Shown in pieces: positions 28,730-40,941 of a DNA stretch of 64,000 nucleotides. The notes under the pieces are model-generated. The model saw only the letters and a program-made list of their open reading frames with translations, was not told where the DNA came from and did not search any database. Within the stretch, counting starts at the first letter, position 1. Each line of letters begins with the position of its first letter. The stretch spans positions 23,096,273 to 23,160,272 of the forward strand of contig JASWHV010000018.1 in NCBI GenBank assembly GCA_030760725.1, written 5' to 3'. Source of the DNA: Neostapfia colusana (lineage: Eukaryota; Streptophyta; Magnoliopsida; Poales; Poaceae). The position numbers and the translations under genes are program-made.

Positions 28730-31530
28730 CTAGGGGTCCCCGGACTCCCGATGAAACCTAGAGGCCACGAGGGCAGCTAAGTCCTCGACTTCGGCCCTGG
28801 CAGCTTCCTCCCGATCGGCGACGGGTCCTAGACGAACCGGCCCCAGAGAAAAGGAAGGGTCTCGGCTAACGAAACACGACAGAACGTGCATCGCAACCTC
28901 CTTCGCGAGGCCCCGACCTTCCGCTTCCAGCTCGTCGGCGATCACTGATTCGAGCCGACCTAGCTCGTCGCCAAGAGACTCAAGGGCCGGGGCCGCTTCG
29001 GACATCGGCCGCGCTGGGGTCTCCACCTGCACAGGGCTGAAACCAAGAGGAGCCAAGGTGGATCCCGCCTTGGCAATGAAGCGCCAGACCGCCTGGGCCT
29101 CGGCAGTCCGCAGGGACTGGAGTCTCTCTACCTCTTGGCGAGCCGCTAGCTCGCGATCCATCGCCGCCTGACGCTCCTTTAAGAACTGCTCCTCCCTCGC
29201 GGCGACAGCCGACTCACGGAGCCCCAGCTCCTCGGACCGAGCCCTTACCTCCTCCACCTTGGCCCTCAGCCGGGTGTGGTCTTCTCCTCCTCGGCCGCAA
29301 CGGCGCGTTCCCGATCAGTGACGGCGTGCTCCCGACGGGCTACCTGCAGCTGCAACTCCTCCGTGGCGGCGGAACACTCCTTGGCTTTGGCTTCAGCTTG
29401 GGCCAGAGCCTCGCGGTAGGTGACACGAACCCGCTGGGCCTCTGACTCCAAGCGGCTAATGGCCTTCTTCTGAGTGCCAAGCAGAGCACTCATGGCCCCA
29501 AGCCTTGACTGCCTTGAGTCAAGGTCCGCCCGGGCCCGCTGCTGCCAGCTGAGAAGGCGTTCCCTCTCGCCGGCCAATGGCTTCCGCTCCTGCTCAAAGG
29601 CAGATTGGAGCTGCCGGGCGCTGGTCTGGGCACGCCCCAGGGCGTCCCACACGGGCGCTGGAGCAGGGGGGATAGGAGTTGCGCCGCTGGACCCCCCTTA
29701 CGAGTGTAAGAACGGCGGGGGCGCCGGCGCCTCAGCAGCCACGGTGGGGCGCTGTCCTAAGCAGGCCAGGGGGCCAGCAGGCGCACCTACAGCAGCCCTC
29801 CCGGTCTCAGGACCAGGCTTCTGGACTGGTGAAGGAGGGCGGGTAGGAGCAGATGTGGCCACCGCGGAAAATGAACCCGCTGGTGCAGAGGGTGCCCCCG
29901 TCGATTTGGGAGCCATGGGGGCCGCCACGGTCCCCAGATGCTGAGGCACGGAGCTTCCGCTGGTTGAAGGTGGCCGGATAAGAGGCCCGCCCCTGGTGGC
30001 CGGTTGGTCCCTGCAAAGAAGAAGAAGCCCTCAGAATAAGAGAAGAGGCAAGAGCTCTGCTCTTATAAGCCGGAAAGAATAACACTTACTGGGCGGCATG
30101 AGCGCTCCAGCGAGCTTGCAGCACTGGCCTCTGGGCTGTAGCTGAACCGCCAGGACCAGCGGCTGGAACGGTCGCGGAATGGAACGCCTGGATCCCCGGC
30201 GCACTCGCCGGCGTCGTCCCACCAACATCCGTCCTGGGAGCCCCTCCGCTTGAGAAAGGATGGCGAGGTACCTGGGCTGATTCGGAGGGCTGCTGTCTGG
30301 GGAGAGACCCGCCGGGGAGGGACACTCGGGACCTCTTCGGGTCGCCACCCGATGGACCAGCACCTCCGGGAGATGGGAGCAAAGCAGCTCCGGCACCCTG
30401 ATTTGGCACAGGCGGCACCCTCGGAGGAGACCGGGTGCGTTTATTCTCTAGATGCCCGGGGGCCGGCTCTTTTCCTTTCCCTTTGTCGGCGGCTTGGGTT
30501 CCGTCGGCTCTGGGGGAGGGTTTGACAGCAGCGGATGCCTCATGCCCTGACCCAGGGTGCTCGGTTCCTGGAATGGTGATACCCCGGAAGGCATCCCCGA
30601 CCTGTTGGACGGCGATCCCGATATCATCAAGGTTCGGCATCTTCCTCAGGAGCTCTGACCTCCTCTGAGGCTCCAAGAATAGGGGGGTGGCAGAGGGCGG
30701 AAGAGCGGGGTCGCCACTGGGAATGTAGTCACCGCTCACCTTGCTCACCATCTCGTTCAGCTCCTCGTCGGAAGGGTCAGAGCCGGGGCCTCTCTCCAGC
30801 CTGGTACAGTCCTGCTCGCCGGTGTAGTACCATGCTGGGCGGCTACGCTGCTGCAAGGGAGCAATACGGCGCGACACGAAGTCCATCAGCACCATTAGAG
30901 ACGTCAGCCCCTCATTGGCCAAGAACCGGATCCGCTCCAAGACCGGGGTGTACTCCTGCTCCAGCTCAGGGATCTCCCCCCAGAAGCGGCGATCGGTGGT
31001 TGGGCTGGCGGTTGGGAGTTGTAGGTGATCGTGCTCGTCGGTCTGCACTACCACCCAGCTCTCCCTCCAGTTTTCCCACCTTGATGCGCTGAAGGGCAGG
31101 AGGTATCCGGAAATCTTGGGGTCTTTGCAGCGATGCTGGAAGTAGTATGCCCCCATCTGAGTCTTTGAGCCGCGCCCAGTCGTCCGCAGCACAAAGAAGT
31201 GGCGGAAGAGCGTCACGGAGGCATGCACCCCCACGAACATCTCGCAGAAATGGACAAAAACAGCAGCCATTGCGAAGGAATTGGGGGAAAGATGGTGAAG
31301 CTGGAGACCGTATGTCTCCAGAAGGGTGACAAAGAAGGAAGAAATCGGTGGAACGAACCCCACCAGAGCATAAGCCATGAAGAAGACTATCTCCCCTTTT
31401 CCAGGACCAGGGGGAGAGATCCTCCGTGAAGCCGATGTTTCTGCTCTTCTGAGCGCCAGCCCAGCAGCCTGCGCACTGGCCCGAGCTCGGAAGAGCGGAC
31501 GAGGCACGTCGGGAGCAAGTTGGAAGCCAT
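28730..31530 (-). pseudogene. R2 long antisense accessory gene with Transposase_28-like domain
   Basis: The full-length architecture is visible. Exon 1 is 31530-30090 (MASNLLP; domain signatures VPPISSFF, YGLQLHHLSPN, HFCEMFVGVHAS; linker with LENKRTRSPP). A 79-nt intron is 30089-30011. Exon 2 runs from 30010 to the stop at 28730, carrying a coiled coil (about 29650-29000) and the C-terminal domain (GSTLAPLGFSPV). Exon 2 joins in frame. Defects: a 1-bp loss near 31391 before the domain, an in-frame TAA at 29698-29700, and a frameshift near 29265. Confidence 0.82.
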
Positions 31531-31995
31531 GGCGAAAAAGGACGTAAGGGCAGGACAGCCGGGGCGCAAGAGTTCAAGGGAAGTACGAGCGCAATGCGAA
31601 GGGAAGCAGCGATGCGGGTGAGATCCCCCTTTAAAACTTTCCAGGGATGGTCCGGGATAATTTGAAAACCTCCGGAATCATCGCGTCGGCGACCTCGTTG
31701 GCTCCGATAACGGGCGCTGATGAAAGGTGGACCCTAGCCGCCCAACTGAAGCAGTGGGTCAAGGAGTCAGTCTCCTGAGAAGATGAGCCGGCAAGGCACT
31801 TCGGCGGTTCCCGAAGAAAGCGCCGCAAAAGTGGCAGTCTTGGGAACCGCCACAGTAAAAGCAACTATTAAGCGAGCGCACGCTCCCACGATCCCATGGC
31901 CGTTCGTGCTCTGGCAGCGGTCAATTCGGGACCTAGAGGAAGTGCGCGGATTGGAAGAGACGGAGGTCCCACTTCGGGCTCGCTATCTCCCCCGA
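31531..31995 (-). promoter_or_regulatory. Upstream region of R2 accessory gene
   Basis: Non-coding. TTTTAAAG-type word (TTTAAAA on the plus strand, 31630-31636) lies about 100 nt before the ATG at 31530, the same place as in R3 unit B. Confidence 0.4.
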
Positions 31996-32013
31996 TATGG
32001 GCCCGGGGGCCAC
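31996..32013 (+). other. R2 putative polypurine tract
   Basis: TATGGGCCCGGGGGCCAC directly before the 3' LTR. Confidence 0.7.
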
Positions 32014-33109
32014 TGTCGGTACCTGAGATATGGGGTACCCCCGCGCACAGGGTAAAATGCCTAAGGAACTCGCCCTTCTCCGCAGGGAGAGCTCCGAAGC
32101 CGCCACGCGTCCGGCGGGGCCGGACCTCCCTCTCCTCAGAGGAGAGCTCCGGGCCTGCCACATGGCATACAGAAGCCGGACCTCCCCCTCCGCGGGAGAG
32201 AGGTCCGAAGGCGCCGCGTGTCCAGCGGGGCCGGACCTCCCTCTCCTCAGAGGAGAGCTCCGGGCCCGCCACATAGCCAACAGAAGCCGAGCCTCCCCCT
32301 CCGCGGGGAGAGGTCCGGAGGCTCCACGTGCCCCGCGGGACTGACCCTCCTCTCCTCTGAGAAGGGCTCCGGGCCCGCCACGTGGCAGCAGAACGACGCT
32401 GCCTGCCCCGAGCGGTAGGCAGCGGGCGTAAATACGCCCCATACCTTGCCCGTACAGGGTATTCAAGGCCCGCGTCTTCCCAAGACGCGGAGACGCGGAG
32501 CACGGTTCTGTCAGGTGCCGTTGCGCCCAGTCGCATCACAGACTGGCGCGTGGTGTCAGAACCTGTCAGCCAATAAACACCGCGACAAGACATCCCATGC
32601 CGCCTGCGCCATCATCAGCCACTACGACTAGCATGCGGCCTGGGCAGGGCGGCAAGATGAAGACTCAGAAGCCTTCGGCCAGAGACAACTACCGGCATAA
32701 CTGCAGATACGGTAGATAATAGACAATCTTCCCGGGACCACCTGTCGGGTCCCGGCTCCCCTTGTAAGCCACCCAAGTCTTGGACTATAAAAGGCTCGGG
32801 TAGGCGTCGATAGCAAGGGTTCGCATTTTGCAACTCATACGCTAGCCATACACTCTCAAGCTGTAACTCACCCCCGAGCTCAGGCCTCCGGTCCTGAGCA
32901 GCAAGCAATACAGCGAGCTCCATAGCTCGCCGTGGACGTAGGGTTTTACGCTCCGGCGGCCTGAACCACGTAAAACTCGCCGTGTCAAGCTCTTACTAAC
33001 TCGTTCCATCTGTGCAAGCTCTCCGCTAGGAACTAGCCCCACCGAAAAAAGAACCTCCGCGGGCTGCCCAGTGCAGGCCCGGGGGAAGTGTTGACCGAAC
33101 ACTTCGACA
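32014..33109 (+). repeat. R2 3' LTR
   Basis: 1,096 bp from TGTCGGTACC to CTTCGACA. TATAAAA is at 32786-32792 and the G-box/palindrome array at about 32075-32385. Polypurine tract lies on its left, and a second LTR terminus plus PBS on its right. Confidence 0.93.
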
Positions 33110-33124
33110 ACACACTTCGACATT

Positions 33125-33142
33125 TGGCGCGCCAGGTAGGGG
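33125..33142 (+). other. R1 primer binding site
   Basis: TGGCGCGCCAGGTAGGGG, two bases after the LTR end at 33122. Confidence 0.75.
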
Positions 33143-33178
33143 GCTTTTCCCTTGCGCGACGAGTTTCCGCCGACTACA

Positions 33179-34912
33179 ATGACCAAGCTTCCTTCAGCGG
33201 CAAACTCTCCTCCCCCGCGTTCACAGCGAGCCGTGACCAGCGGGGAATACGTGTCGACGCACTCAGGACGGAGTGTGTCGGCGCAAGCTGGTAGCCAGCA
33301 GCCGACTCCGGCAATGCAGGCTCCAACCAGTGTGAGATCTTCTGCGGCGCTAAGCGTACCCCACAGGGGAGCGCTAGCTGCAGCAAGAGCGCTACTGCGC
33401 AATCCACCTGCTGGGGACGCACCTCATTCAGCGACCCAGCAGTGGATACGCGAGGTAGACCGCCTTGTCGTCGCCGCCGCAAACCCTCGACTTCGGCGGG
33501 GATGACACTCCGGTCAACCGGCAGTGTCGCTGACGCGCACGCCAACGGTTGACGGGCAGACGGCGGGTTCCAGCTCCACCAGGCTTCCGTTGACGGACCT
33601 GAGTACAGAGCTGGAACGGTGCCACTTGGGCCAGGATGCCCGGGTGTACCTCGAGCGACGTCGGGAAAGGCGTCGCAACCAAGAGGCTGGCGACAGCATG
33701 ATGTCGGCCTCGACCCAGCCTGAAGAGCAGATCTTCGCCACGCGATCTCTGCCCCAGGCATACGCCTCGCTGCATATGCCACAACCATATGCCCTGCAGA
33801 CGGCGCCCCCGGTCTATGGAGCTGCCTTGCCCATACCGGGATACACCGTGCCGATGGCGAACCAAGCGTTTGTGGCACCAACACCTGCGGCAACAGGGGC
33901 GGGATGTGCGGCCCTGGCACCCCACCTTCGCTTCGTGAGGTGGCCGCGCAAGTTCCGGCCGCACCTGCCCGAGAAGTACGATGGCAGCATCAACCCGGCG
34001 GAGTTCCTCCAGATCTACTCCACCGCCGTACTTGCCGCAGGAGGGGATGAGGCCGTCATGGCCAACTACTTCCCCGTCGCCTTGACCGCCCCAGCCCGGT
34101 CTTGGCTCATGAACCTCCCCCAGGGTTCCATAACTTCCTGGGGAGAGCTCTGCTGGCAGTTCGTCGCCAACTTCGGCAGCTCCTACACCCGTCCCGGCAC
34201 GGAGCTTAACCTCCACGCCGTCAAGCAACAACCTGGGGAATCACTGCGCTCCTTCATCCAGCGGTTCTCCCAGGTACGCTACACCATCCCGCATATTCAG
34301 AGTGCTTCTGTGGTGGTGGAGTTCCAGCAGGGTGTCCGGGACGAGAAAATGCTTGAGAAGCTCACGACCAGAGAGGTCTGCGACGTCTCCGAGCTCTTCA
34401 GCCTGGCGGACAAGTGCGCCAGAGCAGCCGAAGGGCGGAACTGGCATACTCTGCCAGCTTCCGAGTCAGGAGGGCAGCCCGGGTCCGGCGCTGCTTCCTA
34501 TGGACGTGGCAAGAAGGCCAAGAACCGGGGGAGTGGCAAGATGAAGTCGTCGACCACGGCTCCCATCGCCGCAGCAGCGACACCCAGTGGAGCTCGGGGG
34601 CCACGCCCCGACAAAAGGCAGCGGCAGTCGCCAGCCCCAGATGGTGATCAGGGCGGGCAATGCCCCGTGCATGGCACCGGCAATCATACTGCTGCCGAGT
34701 GCTGGGATATCCAGAGGCTCGCAGAGCGCTTCCGCAAAGGGAGGCAGCAGAGAGCTGGGGACCCGCCCCTCCCTCAGAGGGAGGGCAAGCAGATAGTCGA
34801 CGCCTCAGTCAGCGCCGGCCACCAGGTGGGGTTTCAGGAGCCTCAGCGCGTCATGAAGACGGTGCACAACGGTGAGGACTCCAGCTCCGATGGTGACGGG
34901 CCGGGGCGGTAG
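33179..34912 (+). pseudogene. gag: R1 gag, one nonsense codon
   Basis: Starts MTKLPSAANSPPP. It has the capsid-like domain (RKFRPHLPEKYDGSINPAEF) and the knuckle CPVHGTGNHTAAEC, and ends GDGPGR-stop. The single visible defect is TGA at 33503-33505, where the intact R3 gag has an Arg codon; the frame is open on both sides. The sequence is more diverged from R3/R4/R8 gag than they are from each other (MMSASTQPEEQIFATRS), consistent with R1 being older. Confidence 0.85.
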
Positions 34913-34940
34913 CCAACTGTGGGTACCCCGTAAAGTCAGT

Positions 34941-35259
34941 GGAGGCTGCATTGCTGTGGCATCAACCTTGGAGGAGCTCCAAGTAGTCGCAGCAGCCCAA
35001 GCACCAGCCCCGATGGTGCAGAACCGAGCCAGCTCCACCCGAGTGCACACCCCCGTGCCTCGGTCATACCTCCTGGGGGCCGCCCAAGGTCTGTCAACCC
35101 CTTGAAGGCCTTGCCAGAAGGGGAAGACGCCTTGGGTCTCACAAGAAGAGTTCGGGTCCTCCTACCCCTTGAAGGCCTTAGCCAGAAGGGGAGGGTACCC
35201 TGGGGTGCCCAGGAGAAGACGCACAGGACCTGATCCAGCGTGAAGATGACAACCTCAGT
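34941..35259 (+). repeat. 319-bp direct repeat, copy 1
   Basis: From GGAGGCTGCATTGC to the bases before the next GGAGACTGCA. It contains TCAACCTTGGAGGAGCTCC and AAGCACCAGCCCCGATGG. R4 and R8 have only one version of this segment. Confidence 0.8.
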
Positions 35260-35578
35260 GGAGACTGCACTTCTGCGATATCAACCTTGGAGGAGCTCCA
35301 AGTAGTCGCAGCAGCCCAAGCACCAGCCCCGATGGTGCAGAACCGGGCCAGCTCCACCCGAGTGCACGGCCCCGTGCCTCGGTCATACCTCCTGGGGGCC
35401 ACCCAGGGTCTGTCAACCCCTTGAAGGCCTTGCCAGAAGGGGAAGACGCCTTGGGTCTCACAAGAAGGGTCTGGGTCCTCCTACCCCTTGAAGGCCTTAG
35501 CCAGAAGGGGAGAACTCCCCGGGACGCCCAGGAGAAGACGCGCAGGACCTGATCCAGCGTGATGATGACAACCTCGTC
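35260..35578 (+). repeat. 319-bp direct repeat, copy 2
   Basis: Tandem partner of 34941-35259 with scattered substitutions (GGAGACTGCACTTCTGCG against GGAGGCTGCATTGCTGTG). Confidence 0.8.
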
Positions 35579-35971
35579 GACGAGGCTCGGCTGCAGGTGA
35601 CACCCCACAACGCACGGCCTCGGCTGCTGCTCTAGCACTACTGCCAAAGGACCAAACGCGTCAGGGACCTGCAGGAAGGCAACCTGGTGCCGCGGCATGC
35701 ACTATCCCTCGAAGGACCTATAAACTCTCCCCCAGTCGGGACGGTCCCTTCCGAGTCACGAAAGCTTCCGTCCCAGGTACACATGCCTTTCAACAGAGTA
35801 TGGGATCCGTTCCCAAAACCCTTGGCATGGAACAACACTGTAAGTCCTACCCCCCGAGTGTTAGTAGAACAGGGTCATACCCTTCTGTAATAAATACCAT
35901 AGAGTCTAGGAACAGCGCTTGGGGCAGCTAAGTCTCAAGGGACGGTCCAGGACTACGTCCAACTTAGCCTG

Positions 35972-37057
35972 TGTCGGTACCCGCGATATGGGGTACCCCC
36001 GCGCACAAGGGAAAATGCCTAAGGAACTCGCCCTTCTCCGCAGGGAGAGCTCCGAAGGCGCCACACGTCCAGCGGGGCCGGAGCTCCCTCTCCTCAGAGG
36101 AAAGCTCCGGGCCCGCCACGTGGCATACAGAAGCCGGACCTCTCTCCTCCACGGGAGAGAGGTCCAAAGGCACCACGTGTCCAGCAGGGCCGGACCTCCC
36201 TCTTCTCAGAGGAGAACTCCGGGCTTGCCACGTGGCCGACAGAAGCCAGACCTCTCCCTCTGCGGGGAGAGGTCCAGAGGCTCCACGTGTCCTGCGGGGC
36301 TGGACCCCCCCCCCCATCTGAGGAGGGCTCCGGGCCCGCCACGTGTCTAGCAGAAGAACGCTGCCTGCCCCCGAGCGGTAGGCAGCGGGCGTAAAGTCGC
36401 CCCATACCTTGCCCGTACAAGGTATTCAAGGCTCGCGCCTTCCCAAGACGCGGAGACGCGGAGCACGCCTCTGTCAGGTGCCGTTGCGCCCAGTCGCATC
36501 ACAGACTGGCGCGCAGTGTCAGAGCCTGCCAGCCAATAAACGCAGTGACAAGACATCCCATGCCGCCCCCGCCGTCATCAACCACTACGGCTAGCATGCG
36601 GCATGGACAGGGCGACAAGACAAAGACTCAGAAGCCTTCGCGAGAGACAGCTACCAACATAACTGCGGATACGGTAGTCTGCAGGCAATCTCCCCGGGAC
36701 CACCTGTCGGGTCCCGGGGCCCCCTTGTAAGCCACACGAGCCTTGGACTATAAAAGGCTCGGGTAGGCAACGTTAGCAGGGGTTCGCACTCCCGCAACTC
36801 ATACGCTAGACTTCAGTCATCCCCAAGCTCAGGACTCCGGTTATGAGCAACAAGCAATACAGCGAGCTCCATAGCTCGCCGTGGACGTAGGGTTTTACGC
36901 TCCGGCGGCCTGAACCACGTAAAACTCACCGTGTCAAGCTCTTCCTAACTCGTCCATACGATCAAGCTCTCCGCAAGTGACTAGCCCCACCGAAAAAAGA
37001 ACCTCCGCGGGCTGCCCAGTGCAGGCCCGGGGAAAGTGTCGACCGCACACTTCGATA
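35972..37057 (+). repeat. R5 5' LTR
   Basis: 1,086 bp. The terminal dinucleotide is mutated (CTTCGATA for CTTCGACA). TATAAAA is at 36749-36755 and the G-box/palindrome array at about 36040-36360. Confidence 0.93.
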
Positions 37058-37059
37058 TT

Positions 37060-37077
37060 TGGCGCGCCAGGTAGGGG
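37060..37077 (+). other. R5 primer binding site
   Basis: TGGCGCGCCAGGTAGGGG two bases after the LTR. Confidence 0.75.
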
Positions 37078-37113
37078 GCTTTTCCCTTGCGCGACGAGTT
37101 TCCGCCGACGAAG

Positions 37114-39659
37114 ATGACCAAGCTTCCTTCAGCAGCAAATTCTCCTCCTCCGCGTTCACGGCGAACCGTGACCAGCGGGGAGTACATGTCGACGCACTCA
37201 GGAAGGAGTGTGTCGGCACAAGCTGGTAGCCAGCAGCCGACTCCGGCAACGCCGACTCCGGCAATGCAGGCTCCGACCAGCGTGAGATCTTCTGCAGCGC
37301 TGAGCGTACACCACGGGGGTGCGCTAGCTGCAGCGAGAGCGCTACTGCGCAACCCACCAGCTGGGGACGCGCCCCATTCAGCGACCCAACAGTGGGTTCG
37401 CGAGGTGGACCGCCTCGTCGTCGCCGCCGCAAACCCTCGGTTTCGGTGAGGGCGACGCCCCGGCCAACCGGTTGTGTCGCTGACGCGCACGCCAACAGTT
37501 GACGGGCAGACGGCGGATTCCAGCTCCTCCAGGCTCCCATCGACGGAACTGAGGACAGAGCTGGAACGGTGCCACTTGGGCCAGGATGCCCGGGTGTACC
37601 TCGAGCGACGTCAAGAAAGGTGTCGCAACCAAGAGTCTGGCGACAGCATGACATCGACCTCGACCCAGCCTGGAGGGCAGATCTTCGCCACGCGAGCCCT
37701 GCGCCAGGCATACGCCGTGCAGCATATGCCACAACCATATGCCCTACAAACGGCGTCCCCGGTCTATGGCGCAGCCTTGCCCATACCGGGGTACACTGTG
37801 CCAGGTGCGAACCAAGCGTTCGCGGCACCAATACCTGCGGCAACAGGAGCAGGATGTGCGGCCCTTGCACCCCACCTTCGCTTCGCGAGGTGGCCGCGCA
37901 AGTTTCGGTGGCACCTGCCTGAAAAGTACGACGGCAGCATCAACCCAGCGGAGTTCCTCCAGATCTACTCCACCGCCGTACTTGCCGCAGGAGGGATGAG
38001 GCTTTCATGGCCAACTACTTCCCCGTCGCCTTGACCGGCCCAGCCCGGTCTTGGCTCATGAATCTCCCCCAGGATTCCATAACTTCCTGGGGAGAGCTCT
38101 GCCGGCAATTCATTGCCAACTTCGGCAGTTCCTACACCCGGCCTGGCACAGAGCTCGACCTCCACGCCATCCAGCAACAACCAGGGGAGTCGCTGCGCTC
38201 CTTCATCCAGCGGTTCTCCCAGGTGCGGAACACCATCCCACACATCCAGAACGCTTCTGTGGTGGTGGCGTTCCGACAAGGCGTTCAGGACAAGAAGATG
38301 CTCGAGAAACTCGTGACTAGGGAGGTCCGCGACGTCACGGAGCTCTTCAGCCTGGCGGACAAGTGTGCCAGAGCAGCCGAAGGGCGGAGCTGGCACTCAC
38401 TGCCAGCCTCCGAGCCAGGGGGTCAGCCAGGATCTGGCGCCGCTTCTTATGGAAGCAGCAGGAAGATCAAGAACAGAGGCGGTAGCAAGATGAAACTGCC
38501 AGCCGCGGCCCCCGTTGCTGCAGCAGCGGCACCCAGTGGAGCTCGGGGGCCACGCCCTGACAAAAGGCCGCGACAATCCCCAGCTCCAGACGGAGGCCAG
38601 GGCGAGCTATGCCCCGTGCACGGCACCAGTTACCACACTGCTGCCGAGTGCCGGGAAATCCAGAAGCTTGCGGAGCGCTTCCGGAAAGGGAAGCAGCTTC
38701 TAACTGATGCCCCACCCTACCGTCAAAGGGAGGGCAAGCAGAAGGTCAATGCCCCAGACAACGTCGACCACCAGGCGGAGTTACAGGAGCTTCAGCACGC
38801 CATGAAGGCGGTGCGCAATCATGAGAGCTCCAGCTCCAGTGATGACGAGCACCGGAAGATGCTCTACGTCATCTACGGTGGGTCCGCTGACCCCTCGTCC
38901 CGAAGCGCAGCTAAGGCCTTGTGCCGAGCGGTAGCGTCGGCAGCTCCCCTCCCGAGTGCAGCACCTCACCTCAGGTGGATGGGAACCCCCATCAGCTTCG
39001 ATGCCACCGACTGCCCCAGGAACATGGCTGGGGCCGGCCAACTACCGCTCTTGGTGGCCCCCACCATCGCCAACGTGAGGATGTACCACGTTTTGGTGGA
39101 TGGCGGGGCTGGACTGAACCTCATCAGTCGTGCAGCTTTCCAGAAGGTGCAGATCCCGATGGCCAAGCTCACTCCATCGAGCCCGTTCTCAGGGGTAGGG
39201 CCGGGACAGGTCGTTCTGTATGGCCACATCAGCCTCCCGCTGACCTTTGGGGCACCGGACAGCTATCGGACAGAGTACATTCTGTTCGACGTGGCCGAGA
39301 TCGACCTCCCCTTCAATGCCATAATTGGCAGGACAGCCCTGTACCGATTCATGGCAGTAGCTCACTACGGCTACCTTGTCTTGAAGATGCCTACACCAAC
39401 AGGCGTCCTCAAGGTTCGTGGAGACCGTACTGCCGCAGTGTTAGCCTTGGAAAAGCTCCAAGCGCTTACAACAGCTAGAGCACCAACCCCAGGCAGTGCA
39501 GAACCAAGCCGGCTCCACCCGAGTGCACGCCACCGTGCCTCTACCACAGCACCCCATGTGCAACCCCTCGACGAGGACGATGTCCCCTTGAGGCTTGTCC
39601 GAATCAGCGCCGATGCCACCCAGACCACCCGGGTAGCCGGGGGCCTGGATAGCAAATAG
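37114..39659 (+). pseudogene. gag-pro: R5 gag-protease polyprotein, one stop and one frameshift
   Basis: Gag begins at MTKLPSAANSPPPR and continues through the capsid-like domain (RKFRWHLPEKYDGSINPAEF) and a knuckle-like CPVHGTSYHTAAEC directly into an aspartic protease, unlike the pol-less gag. The protease has MYHVLVDGGAGLNLISR, with the catalytic Asp intact (codon 39099-39101) but Gly-Gly after it instead of Ser/Thr-Gly, and a later AIIGR motif. It ends AGGLDSK-stop. Defects are a TGA at 37447-37449 (CGA in R7) and loss of one G in the GGAGGGGATGAGG run near 37994. Confidence 0.85.
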
Positions 39660-39844
39660 GAAGGCGCGCTCGTTACCTCCCTCCGGCACAATGTCGATGT
39701 GTTTGCATGACAGCCGTCGCAGATGCCAGAGATCCCTAGGGAGGTGATTGGGCGCTACCTAAAGGTCTTCCCCGACGCCCGGCCAGTCCGACAGAAGCCC
39801 CTCAAGCAGTCCACCGAGCAGTAAAGCCTCATCCGCAAAGAAAT
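39660..39844 (+). pseudogene. pol: R5 protease-RT connector
   Basis: Includes the usual lead-in to gypsy RT (EIPREVIGRYLKVFPDARPV, then KPLKQSTEQ) with a TAA stop in GAGCAGTAAAGCC. The RT proper resumes after R6 with GAAATCAAGAAGCTG. Confidence 0.7.
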
Positions 39845-40941
39845 TGTCGAAGTGTTCGGTCGACACTTCCCCCGGGCCTGCACTGGGCAGCCCGCGGAGG
39901 TTCTTTTTTCGGAGGGGCTAGTTCCTAGCGGAGAGCTTGCGCAGATGGACGAGTTTGTGAGAGCTTGACACGGCGAGTTTTACGTGGTTCAGGCCGCCGG
40001 AGCGTAAAACCCTACATCCACGGCGAGCTATGGAGCTCGCTGTATTGCTTGCTGCTCAGGGCCGGAGGCCTGAGCTTGGGGGTGTGTTACAACTTGAGGG
40101 CGTATGGCTAGCGTATGAGTTGCAAAATGCGAACCCCTGCTATCGACGCCTACCCGAGCCTTTTATAGTCCAAGACTTGGGTGGCTTACAAGGGGAGCCG
40201 GGACCCGACAGGTGGTCCCGGGAAGATTGTCTATTATCTACCGTATCTGTAGTTACGCCGGTAGTTGCCTCTGGTCGGAGGCTTCTGAGTCTTCATCTTG
40301 CCGCCCTGCCCATGCCGCATGCTAGTCGTAGTGGTTGATGACGGCGCAGGCGGCATGGGATGTCTTGTCGCGGCGTTTATTAGCTGGCAGGTTCTGACAC
40401 CGCGCGCCAGTCTGTGATGCGACTGGGCGCAACGGCACCTGACAGACGCGTGCTCCGCGTTTCCGCGTCTTGGGAAGACGCGGGCCTTGAATACCATGTA
40501 CGGGCTAGGTGTGGGGCGCCTTTACGCCCGCTGCCTACCGCTCGGGGGTAGGCAGCACCGTTCTTCTGGCCACGTGGCGGGTCCGGAGCCCTTCTCTGAG
40601 GCGAGAAGGGTCCGGCCTGCGGGGCACGTGGAGCCTCCGGACCTCTCCCCGCGGAGGGGGAGGTCCAGCTTCTGTATGCCACGTGGTGGGCCCGGAGCTC
40701 TCCTCTGTGGAGAGGGAGGTCCGGCCCCGCTGGACGCGTGGCGTCTTCGGACCTCTCTCCCGCGGAGGGGGAGGTCCGGCTTCTGTATGCCACGTGGCGG
40801 GCCCGGAGCTCTCCTCTGAGGAGAGGGAGGTCCGGCCCCGCCAGACGCGTGGCGCCTTCGGAGCTCTCCCTGCGGAGAAGGGCGAGTACCTTAGGCATTT
40901 TATCCTGTGCGCGGGGGTACCCCATATCTCAGGTACCGACA
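39845..40941 (-). mobile_element. R6: solo LTR
   Basis: A single minus-orientation LTR of 1,097 bp (TGTCGAAGTGTTCGG to GGTACCGACA) with a perfect TSD GAAAT on both sides (39840-39844, 40942-40946). No internal region is adjacent, so it arose by recombination between the two LTRs of an inserted element. Its start matches the R4 LTRs, suggesting the same subfamily. TATA (minus) is at 40161-40167. Confidence 0.95.

Larger units (their letters stand above)
27019..33109 (+). mobile_element. R2 right part: integrase remnant, antisense gene, 3' LTR
   Basis: Continues the pol of 1-1325 after the R3 insertion: CCGTG then CAACCCAGCGCTCAAG. It runs through the integrase zinc region, the non-coding 3' region, the long antisense accessory gene, the polypurine tract and 3' LTR 32014-33109. 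R2 appears to have inserted into the 5' LTR of R1, because 13 bp of LTR end (33110-33122) remain after it. Confidence 0.88.
33110..35971 (+). mobile_element. R1: pol-less element, part between R2 and R5
   Basis: Begins with the last 13 bp of an LTR (ending CACTTCGACA at 33122), then PBS, a gag ending without protease, and post-gag sequence including a 319-bp tandem repeat, until R5 interrupts at GCCTG (35967-35971). Fifteen more bases follow R5 (45680-45694) before R7. The remainder is not in the window. Confidence 0.8.
34913..35971 (+). other. R1 post-gag region
   Basis: Non-coding, matching the reverse of R4 15380-15935. It contains the 319-bp duplication below, the CTTCTGGC-AAGGCCTTCAAGGGG motif four times, and a donor-like CTGTAAGT at 35839-35846, whose acceptor would lie beyond the R5 insertion. 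Confidence 0.55.

Noticed and set aside
32014..33122. Single LTR shared by R2 and R1 as a product of unequal recombination
   Set aside because: Two LTR termini are present (33109 and 33122), which favours insertion of R2 into R1's LTR; it is not excluded until the left flank is seen.
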